Source: Roseibaca sp. Y0-43 (GTDB lineage: Bacteria > Pseudomonadota > Alphaproteobacteria > Rhodobacterales > Rhodobacteraceae). Taken from it: 64,000 nt of DNA. A program made the translations under genes and the position numbers. The number at the start of each line of letters is the position of its first letter. Position 1 is the stretch's first letter. This document shows positions 48,871 to 57,352 of the stretch, one piece after another. The stretch lies in the NCBI RefSeq assembly GCF_020667835.1, contig NZ_JAFMPR010000006.1, positions 124,001 through 188,000 of the forward strand. The letters are read 5' to 3'. A model generated the notes under the pieces. That model was not told the DNA's origin and ran no database searches. It saw only the letters and a list, made by a program, of their open reading frames with translations.

Positions 48871-50184
48871 GTGAGACTCTGGACTTCCGCAACTTTGCTT
48901 GCCATGGCGCTCGCCGTGTCCGGCTGTAACCGCGAATTCATCCTCGAAGGTGAGCGCTTTCCGCTGCGCGCGCCTTTCTCGGAAGACGCGGGCGAACCGC
49001 CAGCCAGCCGCGCCGAACCGATCCGCTTGCCCGGCACGCAGGTCAACGCCTCTTGGACGCACCGTCTGGGCACCCCCAACACGCGCATCGCGCACCCCGC
49101 GCTGAACGCCGTGCCCGTGCAGCAATGGGCGGCCAGCATCGGCCAGGGCGACGGGCGTCGCCATCGCATCACGGCCGAACCCGTGGCGGCGAATGGCATC
49201 ATCTTCACGCTGGACAGCCGCGCGCTTGTGACCGCCACCAACACCGCCGGCGCAACCGTCTGGACGCGCGACCTGACGCCCAGTGCCACGCGCAGCGCCG
49301 ACAGCGCTTCGGGCGGCGGTCTGGCCCTGTCGGATGGGCGTTTGTATGTCACTTCTGCCTTCGGCACGCTGACGGTGCTGGATGCCGCCAGCGGTCAGAC
49401 CGTCTGGACCAAAACCTTCGACGCCCCTGTCACCGCGCCTCCCACCATCGCGGGCGATCGGGTGTATGTCGTGGCCTCTGACAGCACCGCATGGTCGCTA
49501 GAGACCCGCGACGGCAAGACGGACTGGGTGTTGCCCGGCACGCCGTCCACGGCTTCTATGGTCGGTGGCGCGGCCCCGGCGGTTGCGGGCGCGCTGGTCC
49601 TGTTCCCGACCCCGGCGGGCGAGCTGATCGCCGCACGGCGCGACACCGGCATGATCGAATGGCGCACCAATATCGCGGGCACGCGTCTGGGCGTGGCCTA
49701 TGCCGCGATCAAGGACATCACTGGCGACCCGGTCATCGACGGCGGGCGCGTGTTCATCGGCAACCAGTCAGGCCGTGTCATGGCGCTGGATCTGGACGAT
49801 GGGCGCAAGCTCTGGACCGCCGAAGAAGCAGCCTATGGCCCGGTCTGGCCCGTGGGCGGATCGGTCTTCCTGATGTCGGACCGCAACCGCCTTGTGCGGC
49901 TGGACGCGTCCACCGGCGAATTCATCTGGGGCCAGCCGATGCCGCTGCACACCGAAACGCGCGAGCGCAAGCGGGCAGAGATTTATGCCCATTTCGGCCC
50001 GCTTTTGGCCGGTGGGCAACTGATCGTTGCTTCCAGCGACGGTATGCTGCGCGGGTTTGATCCGGCCAATGGCGCGCTGCGGATGCAGGCGGAACTGCCC
50101 AGCGGCGCCGCCAGCGCGCCCATCGCGGTCGGCGGCTCTCTTTACGTTGTGTCGCGTGATGGCAGCTTGCTGGCCTATCGCTAA
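48871..50184 (+). CDS. bamB: Outer-membrane assembly lipoprotein BamB
   Basis: 437 residues. Lipoprotein signal with lipobox LAVSGC (Cys at ~19) and eight-bladed WD-like/PQQ-type beta-propeller repeats (DAASGQTVWTK, LETRDGKTDWV, LDLDDGRKLWT, FDPANGALRM). In the BAM complex, BamB binds BamA and helps fold outer-membrane beta-barrel proteins, a job shared by the TamAB pair at the window's other end. GTG start. An 80-base gap with a hairpin precedes der. Confidence 0.93.
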   Translation: MRLWTSATLLAMALAVSGCNREFILEGERFPLRAPFSEDAGEPPASRAEPIRLPGTQVNASWTHRLGTPNTRIAHPALNAVPVQQWAASIGQGDGRRHRITAEPVAANGIIFTLDSRALVTATNTAGATVWTRDLTPSATRSADSASGGGLALSDGRLYVTSAFGTLTVLDAASGQTVWTKTFDAPVTAPPTIAGDRVYVVASDSTAWSLETRDGKTDWVLPGTPSTASMVGGAAPAVAGALVLFPTPAGELIAARRDTGMIEWRTNIAGTRLGVAYAAIKDITGDPVIDGGRVFIGNQSGRVMALDLDDGRKLWTAEEAAYGPVWPVGGSVFLMSDRNRLVRLDASTGEFIWGQPMPLHTETRERKRAEIYAHFGPLLAGGQLIVASSDGMLRGFDPANGALRMQAELPSGAASAPIAVGGSLYVVSRDGSLLAYR

Positions 50185-50214
50185 GGATTGGTCTATAGGC
50201 TGCGCGATCTGATT

Positions 50215-50246
50215 GGCCCCGCCCGCAGCGGGGCCGTTCTTCGTTT
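50215..50246 (+). terminator. Terminator-like hairpin between bamB and der
   Basis: GGCCCCGC (50215-50222) / GCGGGGCC (50228-50235), perfect 8-bp stem with 5-base loop, followed by GTTCTTCGTTTT. The T-tract is interrupted, so it may attenuate instead of end transcription into der. Confidence 0.55.
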
Positions 50247-50263
50247 TGTCCCCGGAGGGGTTT

Positions 50264-51718
50264 ATGAGCTTCACCCTTGCCATCATCGGCCGCCCGAATG
50301 TCGGCAAATCGACCCTGTTCAACCGGCTGGTCGGCAAACGGCTGGCGCTGGTCGATGACCAGCCCGGCGTCACCCGCGACCTGCGCGAAGGCGCGGCCAA
50401 GCTGGGCGATTTGCGCTTCACCGTGATCGACACCGCCGGTCTGGAAGACGCGACCGATGACAGCCTGCAAGGCCGGATGCGCCGCCTGACAGAGCGCGCG
50501 GTCGATATGGCCGATGTCTGCCTGTTCCTGATCGACGCGCGCGCGGGCGTGACCGCCAGCGACGAAGGCTTGGCCGAAATCCTGCGCAAGCGCGGGCGCA
50601 ACGTGATTCTGGGGGCCAACAAGGCAGAGGGCCGCGCGGGTGATCCCGGCGTGCTGGACGCCTACGGGCTGGGCTTGGGCGAGCCGTTGCGCCTGTCCGC
50701 CGAACATGGCGAGGGGATGGACGAGCTGTATCACATGCTGCGCCCCCTCGCCGAAGGCTTCGAGGAACGCGCCGAGGCCGAAGCGCCAAGCGTCGATCTG
50801 GATGTGTCCGACGACACCGATGCGCCCGACCACACGCCGACCGCCGCGAAACCCTTGCAGGTGGCGGTGATCGGGCGGCCGAATGCTGGCAAATCCACGC
50901 TGATTAACAAGATCCTTGGCGAGGACCGTCTTCTGACCGGGCCAGAGGCCGGGATCACCCGCGATTCGATCTCTCTGACGCTGGACTGGATGGGCACGCC
51001 CACCCGCATTTTCGATACCGCCGGGATGCGCAAAAAGGCCCGCGTCACCGACAAGGTCGAAAAACTGTCGGTCGCCGATGGCCTGCGCGCCGTGCGCTTC
51101 GCCGAGGTGGTGGTCGTCCTGCTGGACGCCGCCATTCCGTTCGAATCCCAAGACCTGCGCATCGCGGATTTCGCCGAAACCGAGGGCCGCGCCGTGGTCG
51201 TCGCGGTGAACAAGTGGGATCTGGAAGACGAAAAGCAGGAAAAGCTGAAAGAGCTGCGCTACAAGTTCGAAAAGCTGCTGCCCCAGTTGCGGGGCGCGCC
51301 GATGGTCACGGTCTCGGCCAAGACCGGCAAAGGGCTGGACCGCCTGCACGCCGCCGTGCTGCGCGCCCATGACATCTGGAACCGCCGCATCGGCACCGCC
51401 AAGCTGAACCAATGGCTGGAAGCGATGGTCATCGCGCACCCGCCCCCCGCGCCGGGCGGCAAGCGCATCAAGCTGCGCTACATGACGCAGGCCAAGACCC
51501 GCCCGCCGGGCTTCGTTGTCATGTGCTCGCACCCGGAAGAGCTGCCCGCCGCCTATACCCGCTACCTTGTGAACGGGCTGCGTGACAGTTTCGACATACC
51601 GGGCACGCCGATTCGCATGTTCATGCGCTCGCAATCCGACAAGAACCCCTACAAGGGGCGCAAGAAGGCAGCCCCTTCGAAGCTGCGCAAACATCTGGAA
51701 GGGCGGCGGGACAGCTAG
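50264..51718 (+). CDS. der: Ribosome-assembly GTPase Der (EngA)
   Basis: 484 residues. Two tandem G domains (GRPNVGKS near residue 9 and GRPNAGKS near ~206), each with NKxD motifs (GANKAE-type first, NKWD second) and a C-terminal KH-like domain ([18 protein letters not shown]). It matures the 50S subunit. GGAGGGG before ATG 50264. The in-frame sequence upstream of this ATG comes from the hairpin region and is not expected to be translated. The stop overlaps the convergent GNAT gene. Confidence 0.97.
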   Translation: MSFTLAIIGRPNVGKSTLFNRLVGKRLALVDDQPGVTRDLREGAAKLGDLRFTVIDTAGLEDATDDSLQGRMRRLTERAVDMADVCLFLIDARAGVTASDEGLAEILRKRGRNVILGANKAEGRAGDPGVLDAYGLGLGEPLRLSAEHGEGMDELYHMLRPLAEGFEERAEAEAPSVDLDVSDDTDAPDHTPTAAKPLQVAVIGRPNAGKSTLINKILGEDRLLTGPEAGITRDSISLTLDWMGTPTRIFDTAGMRKKARVTDKVEKLSVADGLRAVRFAEVVVVLLDAAIPFESQDLRIADFAETEGRAVVVAVNKWDLEDEKQEKLKELRYKFEKLLPQLRGAPMVTVSAKTGKGLDRLHAAVLRAHDIWNRRIGTAKLNQWLEAMVIAHPPPAPGGKRIKLRYMTQAKTRPPGFVVMCSHPEELPAAYTRYLVNGLRDSFDIPGTPIRMFMRSQSDKNPYKGRKKAAPSKLRKHLEGRRDS

Positions 51719-52179
51719 GTCAGCCTGTCAGGCCGCCATTCATAGACCACGTCCTGCACCCCTTCCTCGTTTTCAGAGCCATCGCGGAACGCCACCGGGC
51801 GAAACCCGTGGCCCTCGTAGAAAGCGCGCGCGCCGTAATTCTGGCGGAAGGTGACTAGACGCAATTCGCGCGGGCTCAGCCGCTTGGCATGGACCATAAG
51901 CGCGCCGCCGATGCCTTTGCGGCGCAGATCGGCGCGCAGGTAAAGCTGGTCAATCTCGCAAGTGTCGAGCGTCAGAAACCCGCAAAGCGCCCGCGCGCGC
52001 CGCGCCACCCAGGTGGTGTCGCGCGATAGCAGGGTGTCGCGCATCCAGTCCTGCGTTTCACGGGTCGAATAGGTTGATTGCAGGAAGGGCAAGGCCTGAC
52101 GCCGTGTTTCAACGTAAAGCTCTGCAATCTCTGCGACATCAGAGACGCGAGCATGTTCGATTGTCAGATCGTCGGTCAT
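51715..52179 (-). CDS. GNAT-family N-acetyltransferase
   Basis: 154 residues with the acetyl-CoA motif RRKGIGGAL and the beta-bulge/FYEGHGFR segment typical of GNAT enzymes. It transfers an acetyl group to an amine whose identity is unknown. ATG 52179 overlaps the stop of the upstream secreted-protein gene (ATGA). The stop TAG shares three bases with the der stop. Confidence 0.85.
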   Translation of the reverse strand: MTDDLTIEHARVSDVAEIAELYVETRRQALPFLQSTYSTRETQDWMRDTLLSRDTTWVARRARALCGFLTLDTCEIDQLYLRADLRRKGIGGALMVHAKRLSPRELRLVTFRQNYGARAFYEGHGFRPVAFRDGSENEEGVQDVVYEWRPDRLT

Positions 52180-52760
52180 GGCACAGGCAACTCCACCGCA
52201 TCGACGCGGGTCAGAACCTGCGTCACATCCAGATCATAGGCAGCCGCGCGGACCTGCATCTCATGCAGCGCGATCCAGCCATCGGGGTCCAGCCAGTAAC
52301 GCAGGAACATCTGCGCATCTTGCTGGCTGTTGGCAATATAGCGCCCCTCGACCAGTTGATACGCCACACCATCGCGCGTGTCGGCGCGGCAGGCCACGTC
52401 ATACCGTGTTTCCGCCTCGCGGCGCAGCGTATCGCGCGCGGCCTCGCGTTGCTCGGGCGTGAAACGGCCAATCTCGGACCAGGTCTGCCCGCCATCGCCA
52501 GAGGAATACATCACCTCGCCGCGCTGCATGGACCATGGCAGGGATGCGGGGTCCACCGCCTCGCTCAGCCAATCGCCGGACCCATCCGCGCTGTGGCGCG
52601 TGACCGTGGGCGCGGCCCCGTTGAAGCTTTGCGTCAACTCTATGACGACCGGCACTTCCGGGTTTCCGTCCAGCATCAGGCGCAGGAACTGCGCATCGCA
52701 CTCGTCAGCCTGCGCCACGGGCGCGGCAAGGATCAGCAGGGCGGCAAGGATGCGGGTCAT
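52176..52760 (-). CDS. Secreted protein of unknown function
   Basis: 194 residues with signal peptide (RILAALLILAAPVAQADE). Mature domain has three cysteines (ADECD near the N-terminus, YDVACRAD in the middle); WSMQRGEVMYSSGDGG and SQQDAQMFLRYWLDPDGW are the most distinctive segments. I do not recognise the family. Coupled with the GNAT gene downstream by ATGA. It precedes the kynurenine-formamidase-like gene only by position; the two are separated by 59 bases on the same strand. Confidence 0.75.
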   Translation of the reverse strand: MTRILAALLILAAPVAQADECDAQFLRLMLDGNPEVPVVIELTQSFNGAAPTVTRHSADGSGDWLSEAVDPASLPWSMQRGEVMYSSGDGGQTWSEIGRFTPEQREAARDTLRREAETRYDVACRADTRDGVAYQLVEGRYIANSQQDAQMFLRYWLDPDGWIALHEMQVRAAAYDLDVTQVLTRVDAVELPVP

Positions 52761-52819
52761 GGCAGCACTCCTGCGACCAGCCTAGCGCACCGCCCGATTC
52801 GCAGCAACGGCGGCGGAGT

Positions 52820-53608
52820 TTACGTGTCGGCGCGCAAAACCGCGTCCATCAGCGGGCTCTGCGGGTCTTCAAGCGCCGCGATCACGTCGAAATGGTGCCG
52901 CGCCCCGTCCACGACCAGATCTGTGCCCGGCCATGCCTCGCGGATCAGCGCGGCCTGACGCAGGAATTCCGGGCGCTCGTTCCCGCCCACCCAAGCGGTC
53001 AGATGCGTGCCCGCGCGCGGCTTGAGCAGCGCAGGGCTTTCGCTGTGCGCCATTGCGTCGGTTAGCCCAAGGATCTGGTTCATGCGGGTTTCCAGCAAGG
53101 GCCGCAGGTCATGCAGGCCAGAGATGGACACAGCCCGCTCGGTCCCCGCCGGCATATCGGCACACAGCATCCGCGCGACCAGATGCCCCCCCGCCGAATG
53201 CCCCGCCAAGCGCAACGGCCCCGCAACGTGGCCCCGTGCGGCCACAATGGCGCGGGCAATCTGCGCCGTCATCTGCGCCAGACTGCCCTCAGGTGCCAGC
53301 GTGTAGCTTGGTATCGCCATGGCCCAGCCCCGCGCGATGGCCCCTTGCGCCAGATGCGACCATGTGGATTTGTCAAAGGCCTTCCAATAACCGCCATGCA
53401 CGAAGACGACCAAACCTTCGGGCACGCCATCTGGCAGGAATAGGTCGAACCTCTCGCGCGGGGCCTGGCCATAAGGCAGGTCCAGCCGCGCGCGGGCGGT
53501 GGCGCGAAAAGCGGCGGCGCAGGCCTGCCAGCGGGCCGGATAACTTGCGCCATCAGGGATATATGCCCCGTTCTCGAACGCCGCGTCCCAGTCGATCGGC
53601 TGTGTCAT
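52820..53608 (-). CDS. Kynurenine-formamidase-like alpha/beta hydrolase
   Basis: 262 residues. Oxyanion motif HGGYW (71-75), nucleophile elbow GHSAGG with Ser138, and a late His in ARHHFDVI. This is the BD-FAE/kynB-like alpha/beta-hydrolase pattern (N-formyl-kynurenine to kynurenine in tryptophan breakdown), but no kynurenine-pathway gene is adjacent. Starts at ATG 53608 (MTQPIDWDAAFENG). A generic arylformamidase or esterase remains possible. Confidence 0.85.
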   Translation of the reverse strand: MTQPIDWDAAFENGAYIPDGASYPARWQACAAAFRATARARLDLPYGQAPRERFDLFLPDGVPEGLVVFVHGGYWKAFDKSTWSHLAQGAIARGWAMAIPSYTLAPEGSLAQMTAQIARAIVAARGHVAGPLRLAGHSAGGHLVARMLCADMPAGTERAVSISGLHDLRPLLETRMNQILGLTDAMAHSESPALLKPRAGTHLTAWVGGNERPEFLRQAALIREAWPGTDLVVDGARHHFDVIAALEDPQSPLMDAVLRADT

Positions 53609-53758
53609 ATCCCCTCCATCCGGTCGCGTGACGGCGCGTGTTCAGATAGCTTCCTCGCGACTTGGGTAGCGCGCGCGACGCGACGCTTCAAGCCGGCAAG
53701 CATCTGGTAACTTTTGCGCGCTAAGGTGTCTGCACGGCGGCCCGTGAAAGGACAGCAC

Positions 53759-54100
53759 ATGCAAATGACGGTTGGCGAAGCAAGCGGCGCGCTTGTGATC
53801 GAACTATGCGAAACGCGGCTTGATGCGGCCGTGGCCATCCGCTTCAAGGACGCGATTCGCTCGGCGACCACACATCCCGGCAGCCCTGTGATCCTGAATC
53901 TCAGCAAGGTCGAATTCATGGATAGCAGCGGTCTGGGTGCGATCGTGGGGGCGATGAAATTGCTCGGGCCAGAGCGCCCTCTGGAAATTGCGGCGCTCTC
54001 GCCCGGCGTGCGCAAGGTCTTTCGCCTGACGCGGATGGACACCGTGTTCCGCATTCACGATTGCCCGCCTGTCGCCCAAGCGCTGCCCGCCACAGGCTGA
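53759..54100 (+). CDS. STAS-domain anti-sigma factor antagonist
   Basis: 113 residues, a single STAS domain. The DSSG motif (55-58; MDSSGLGAIVGA) carries the serine that partner kinases phosphorylate, as in SpoIIAA/RsbV. In its dephosphorylated form it would bind the adjacent HATPase and free a target protein. AAAGGAC lies 7 bases before ATG 53759; the frame extends upstream to 53714 without a better start. Four bases separate it from the HATPase gene, so they form one operon. Confidence 0.93.
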   Translation: MQMTVGEASGALVIELCETRLDAAVAIRFKDAIRSATTHPGSPVILNLSKVEFMDSSGLGAIVGAMKLLGPERPLEIAALSPGVRKVFRLTRMDTVFRIHDCPPVAQALPATG

Positions 54101-54104
54101 CATC

Positions 54105-54623
54105 ATGCCCGATGACACGGACAAGACGGCTGAAACCGTCGCATCTAACAGGACCGGGACGCCCGGAACGCCGGCGCGGCAAGGCGGGTTGGGCTTCAGC
54201 CGGCTTGCAACCCAGTGCCGCAGTTCGCTGACAGAGGTGCGCGCGCTTTTGCAAAGGGTCGACGCCTATCTGTGCGCAACCCACGCACCCGACGATTGGC
54301 GCGAGGACATGAATATCATCCTGGCAGAGGTTCTTTCGAACATAGCGCGGCACGGCTACGCGCATGAGCAGGGGCTGATAGAGCTGGAAATCCAAATGGG
54401 GGTCGACCAGCTTGACTGCTGCGTATCCGACCATGGCCGCGCCTTCGACCCCGACATCATGGGCCGTGGCGCCCCGGAACCCACGTTGCTGCGCGAAGGC
54501 GGGTACGGCTGGTTCCTGATCCGAAGCCTTGCACATGGATTGACCTATCAGCGCGCGAATGGCGTCAATTGCCTGACATTCCATGTGCCGGTCGGCCACA
54601 GGGCGGCTGTGGCCACACCCTAG
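54105..54623 (+). CDS. HATPase-domain anti-sigma factor / serine kinase (RsbW/SpoIIAB-like)
   Basis: 172 residues. After a low-complexity ~25-residue N-terminus comes a GHKL ATPase domain: N-box EVLSNIARHGY, G1 DHGRAFDP, G2 GGYGWFLIRSL. It should phosphorylate the STAS protein at Ser56/57 and sequester its target. No sigma factor, PP2C phosphatase (RsbU/SpoIIE-type) or response regulator is encoded near it. Follows the STAS gene by four bases. Confidence 0.92.
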   Translation: MPDDTDKTAETVASNRTGTPGTPARQGGLGFSRLATQCRSSLTEVRALLQRVDAYLCATHAPDDWREDMNIILAEVLSNIARHGYAHEQGLIELEIQMGVDQLDCCVSDHGRAFDPDIMGRGAPEPTLLREGGYGWFLIRSLAHGLTYQRANGVNCLTFHVPVGHRAAVATP

Positions 54624-54652
54624 CCTGACACTGCGCACGAACCGCGAAACGG

Positions 54653-54979
54653 TCAGTTCATCTCGATCTGCAAAGGGTAGCGCCCGTTGCGAAACTCGCC
54701 GAACAGCTCCGGCAGGTCCGGATGCTCTACCGGTTCGCCCGATTCGTCGGGCAGCAGGTTCTGCTCGGACACATAGGCGACATAGAAGCTGTCCTCATTC
54801 TCGGCCAGCAGATGGTAAAACGGCTGATCCTTGCTGGGGCGGCTGTCTTCGGGGATGGCGCGATACCAATCCTCTGTGTTGGCGAATTTCGGGTCGACAT
54901 CGAAAATCACCCCGCGAAACGGGTGTTTCCTATGCCGAACCACCTGACCCAGATGGTATTTTGCCCAAGTTCTTTCCAT
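54653..54979 (-). CDS. hspQ: Heat shock protein HspQ (hemimethylated-DNA-binding family)
   Basis: 108 residues, the expected length. Characteristic KYHLGQVVRHRKHPFRGVIFDVDP near the N-terminus and the conserved QPFYHLLAENEDSFYVAYVSEQNLLPD. HspQ is a Lon substrate and specificity enhancer and binds hemimethylated oriC DNA in enterobacteria. ATG 54979 follows GAGGTG; a GTG at 54985 is also in frame but weaker. I do not find a convincing RpoH promoter in its upstream region. Confidence 0.93.
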   Translation of the reverse strand: MERTWAKYHLGQVVRHRKHPFRGVIFDVDPKFANTEDWYRAIPEDSRPSKDQPFYHLLAENEDSFYVAYVSEQNLLPDESGEPVEHPDLPELFGEFRNGRYPLQIEMN

Positions 54980-55120
54980 GCACACCTCTGCGGCACAGGT
55001 AACGTAACACTACCACAAGAGTCCATGCCATGCGCCCGGTTTCGCAGAAACAGTTTGTGACTGCGGGCGTGACAAATCCCGCTGCGCGGAAACGCCGCGA
55101 GACAGGGGCGCGAAACAATA

Positions 55121-55151
55121 TTGCGCAAATGGTCAGTTTGGCGCATTGCAA
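55121..55151 (+). promoter_or_regulatory. Candidate regulator-binding dyads upstream of phaA
   Basis: A perfect palindrome TTGCGCAA (55121-55128) and an imperfect TTGGCGCATTGCAA (55138-55151) lie 85-115 bases before the phaA start. TGC/GCA dyads are the general type bound by PhaR-like repressors of granule genes, but the exact consensus here is not known to me. Confidence 0.35.
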
Positions 55152-55235
55152 CGACACGTCATCATGTTACAAGCGCAAGGTGAAACGCGTGCAGCTAGTC
55201 CATTCGCGCGCGCCGTCAATGACAGAGGAGCACTC

Positions 55236-56408
55236 ATGACCAATGTAGTTATCGTTTCCGCGGCCCGCACGGCTGTCGGCTCGTTCGGCGGCGCTTTCGC
55301 CAACACCCCCGCGCATGATCTGGGCGCGGCGATCCTGGAAGCCGTGGTCGCCCGCGCGGGCATCGACAAGGCCGAAGTGTCGGAAACCATTCTGGGCCAG
55401 GTGCTGACCGCCGGTCAGGGCCAGAACCCCGCCCGCCAGGCGCATGTCAATGCCGGCCTGCCCATCGAATCGGCCGCTTGGTCGATCAACCAGGTCTGCG
55501 GCTCTGGCTTGCGGGCGGTGGCGCTTGGCGCGCAGCACATCATGCTGGGCGATGCCGCCATCGTGCTGGCCGGCGGTCAGGAAAACATGACCCTTTCGCC
55601 CCACTGCGCCCATCTGCGCGCAGGCACGAAAATGGGCGACATGAAGATGATCGACACCATGATCAAGGACGGGCTGTGGGACGCGTTCAACGGCTACCAC
55701 ATGGGCCAGACCGCCGAGAATGTCGCCGAGAAGTGGCAGATCAGCCGCGACGAGCAGGACGCCTTCGCCGTCGCCAGCCAGAACAAGGCCGAAGCCGCGC
55801 AGAAGGCGGGCAAGTTCAAGGATGAAATCGCGCCCTTCACTGTCAAGACCCGCAAGGGCGACATCGTGGTCGATAGCGACGAATACATCCGCCACGGCGC
55901 GACCATGGAAGCCATGCAAAAGCTGCGCCCGGCTTTCACCAAGGACGGCTCTGTCACTGCCGCGAACGCCTCTGGCCTGAACGATGGCGCGGCCGCCGTC
56001 ATGCTGATGAGCGCGGAAGAGGCCGAGAAGCGCGGCCTGACGCCGCTCGCGCGCATTGCCAGCTACGCGACCGCCGGTCTGGACCCGTCGATCATGGGCG
56101 TCGGCCCCATCCATGCCAGCCGCAAGGCGCTGGAAAAGGCCGGTTGGAAGCCCGAGGATCTGGACCTGATCGAGGCCAACGAAGCCTTCGCCGCCCAAGC
56201 TTGCGCCGTGAACAAGGACATGGGCTGGGATCCGGCCAAGGTGAACGTGAATGGCGGCGCCATCGCCATCGGCCACCCCATCGGCGCATCGGGCTGCCGC
56301 ATCCTGAACACTCTGCTGTTCGAAATGCAGCGCTCGGACGCGAAAAAGGGTCTGGCCACGCTGTGCATCGGCGGCGGCATGGGTGTGGCAATGTGCCTCG
56401 AACGCTAA
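55236..56408 (+). CDS. phaA: Acetyl-CoA acetyltransferase (beta-ketothiolase) PhaA
   Basis: 390 residues. Thiolase fold with nucleophile Cys88 ([10 protein letters not shown]), His347 (GHPIGASG) and Cys377 (CIGGGMGVA), all in the right places. It condenses two acetyl-CoA into acetoacetyl-CoA, the first step of poly-3-hydroxybutyrate synthesis. AGAGGAG before ATG 55236. phaB follows 90 bases downstream. phaC and phaR are not in the window. Confidence 0.96.
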   Translation: MTNVVIVSAARTAVGSFGGAFANTPAHDLGAAILEAVVARAGIDKAEVSETILGQVLTAGQGQNPARQAHVNAGLPIESAAWSINQVCGSGLRAVALGAQHIMLGDAAIVLAGGQENMTLSPHCAHLRAGTKMGDMKMIDTMIKDGLWDAFNGYHMGQTAENVAEKWQISRDEQDAFAVASQNKAEAAQKAGKFKDEIAPFTVKTRKGDIVVDSDEYIRHGATMEAMQKLRPAFTKDGSVTAANASGLNDGAAAVMLMSAEEAEKRGLTPLARIASYATAGLDPSIMGVGPIHASRKALEKAGWKPEDLDLIEANEAFAAQACAVNKDMGWDPAKVNVNGGAIAIGHPIGASGCRILNTLLFEMQRSDAKKGLATLCIGGGMGVAMCLER

Positions 56409-56419
56409 GGCGCTTTGGC

Positions 56420-56440
56420 GTGCGCAATATTCTTGCGCAC
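56420..56440 (+). repeat. Perfect inverted repeat in the phaA-phaB gap
   Basis: GTGCGCAA (56420-56427) / TTGCGCAC (56433-56440), 8-bp arms and 5-base loop, between the phaA stop and the phaB ribosome-binding site. The arms carry the same TTGCGCA core found at 55121 upstream of phaA, so it could be an operator or a mild intercistronic hairpin. Confidence 0.55.
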
Positions 56441-56498
56441 GCATCGCTAGTTCGTTACCAGAAATTGCACAGCACATAAACCTAGAGAGGGGGACATC

Positions 56499-57221
56499 AT
56501 GGCTAGAGTGGCATTGGTCACAGGTGGATCGCGCGGCATTGGCGCGGCGATTTCCAAGGAACTGAAAGACAAGGGCTACACCGTTGCGGCAACCTATGCC
56601 GGCAATGACGAAGCGGCAGCGGCCTTTACCGCCGAAACCGGCATCAAGACCTACAAGTGGAACGCCGCCGATTACGACGCATCCAAAGCCGGGATCGCGC
56701 AGGTCGAAGCTGACCTTGGCCCGATCGACATCGTGGTGGCGAATGCGGGTATCACCCGTGACGCGCCCTTCCACAAGATGACGCCAGAGCAGTGGAAAGA
56801 GGTGATCGACACCAACCTGACCGGCGTGTTCAACACCGTGCACCCGATCTGGTCGGGGATGCGCGAGCGCAAGTTCGGGCGCGTGGTCGTTATCAGCTCT
56901 ATCAACGGGCAGAAGGGCCAGTTCGGCCAGGTGAACTATGCCGCGACCAAGGCGGGCGATCTGGGCATCGTGAAGTCGCTGGCGCAGGAAGGCGCACGCT
57001 TCAACATCACCGCGAACGCGGTCTGCCCCGGCTATATCGCGACCGAAATGGTCATGGCCGTGCCGGAAAAGGTGCGCGAATCGATCATCGCGGGCATCCC
57101 GGCGGGTCGTCTGGGCGAACCCGAGGAAATCGCGCGCTGCGTGTCCTTCCTTGTGTCGGATGACGCGGGCTTCGTGAACGGCTCGACCATCAGCGCGAAC
57201 GGCGCGCAGTTCTTCGTCTAA
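56499..57221 (+). CDS. phaB: Acetoacetyl-CoA reductase PhaB
   Basis: 240 residues. SDR with cofactor motif TGGSRGIG (8-15), NNAG replaced by ANAG (81-84), catalytic Ser134, Tyr147 and Lys151 (YAATK) complete. It reduces acetoacetyl-CoA with NADPH to (R)-3-hydroxybutyryl-CoA for PHB polymerase. GAGAGGGGG before ATG 56499. It contrasts with the lysine-less SDR at 25917-26726. A terminator follows. Confidence 0.96.
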   Translation: MARVALVTGGSRGIGAAISKELKDKGYTVAATYAGNDEAAAAFTAETGIKTYKWNAADYDASKAGIAQVEADLGPIDIVVANAGITRDAPFHKMTPEQWKEVIDTNLTGVFNTVHPIWSGMRERKFGRVVVISSINGQKGQFGQVNYAATKAGDLGIVKSLAQEGARFNITANAVCPGYIATEMVMAVPEKVRESIIAGIPAGRLGEPEEIARCVSFLVSDDAGFVNGSTISANGAQFFV

Positions 57222-57242
57222 GCCGATCGCACCGCAAAGCTC

Positions 57243-57277
57243 AGGCCCGATGGCACATCCCGCTGTCGGGCCTTTTT
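57243..57277 (+). terminator. Rho-independent terminator of phaA-phaB
   Basis: AGGCCCGA (57243-57250) / TCGGGCCT (57266-57273) with a 15-base loop and TTTTT. Confidence 0.85.
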
Positions 57278-57289
57278 CATGCGAAAAGG

Positions 57290-57311
57290 CCAAGGCACCG
57301 GGGTGCCTTGG
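57290..57311 (-). terminator. Terminator of the convergent LysR gene
   Basis: CCAAGGCAC (57290-57298) / GTGCCTTGG (57303-57311); on the minus strand the hairpin is followed by CCTTTTCG. Two strong hairpins thus separate phaB and the LysR gene. Confidence 0.75.
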
Positions 57312-57352
57312 CAGTCAGAGGCGGCGCAGGAGAGCGCCCGAGGGAACAGGTT

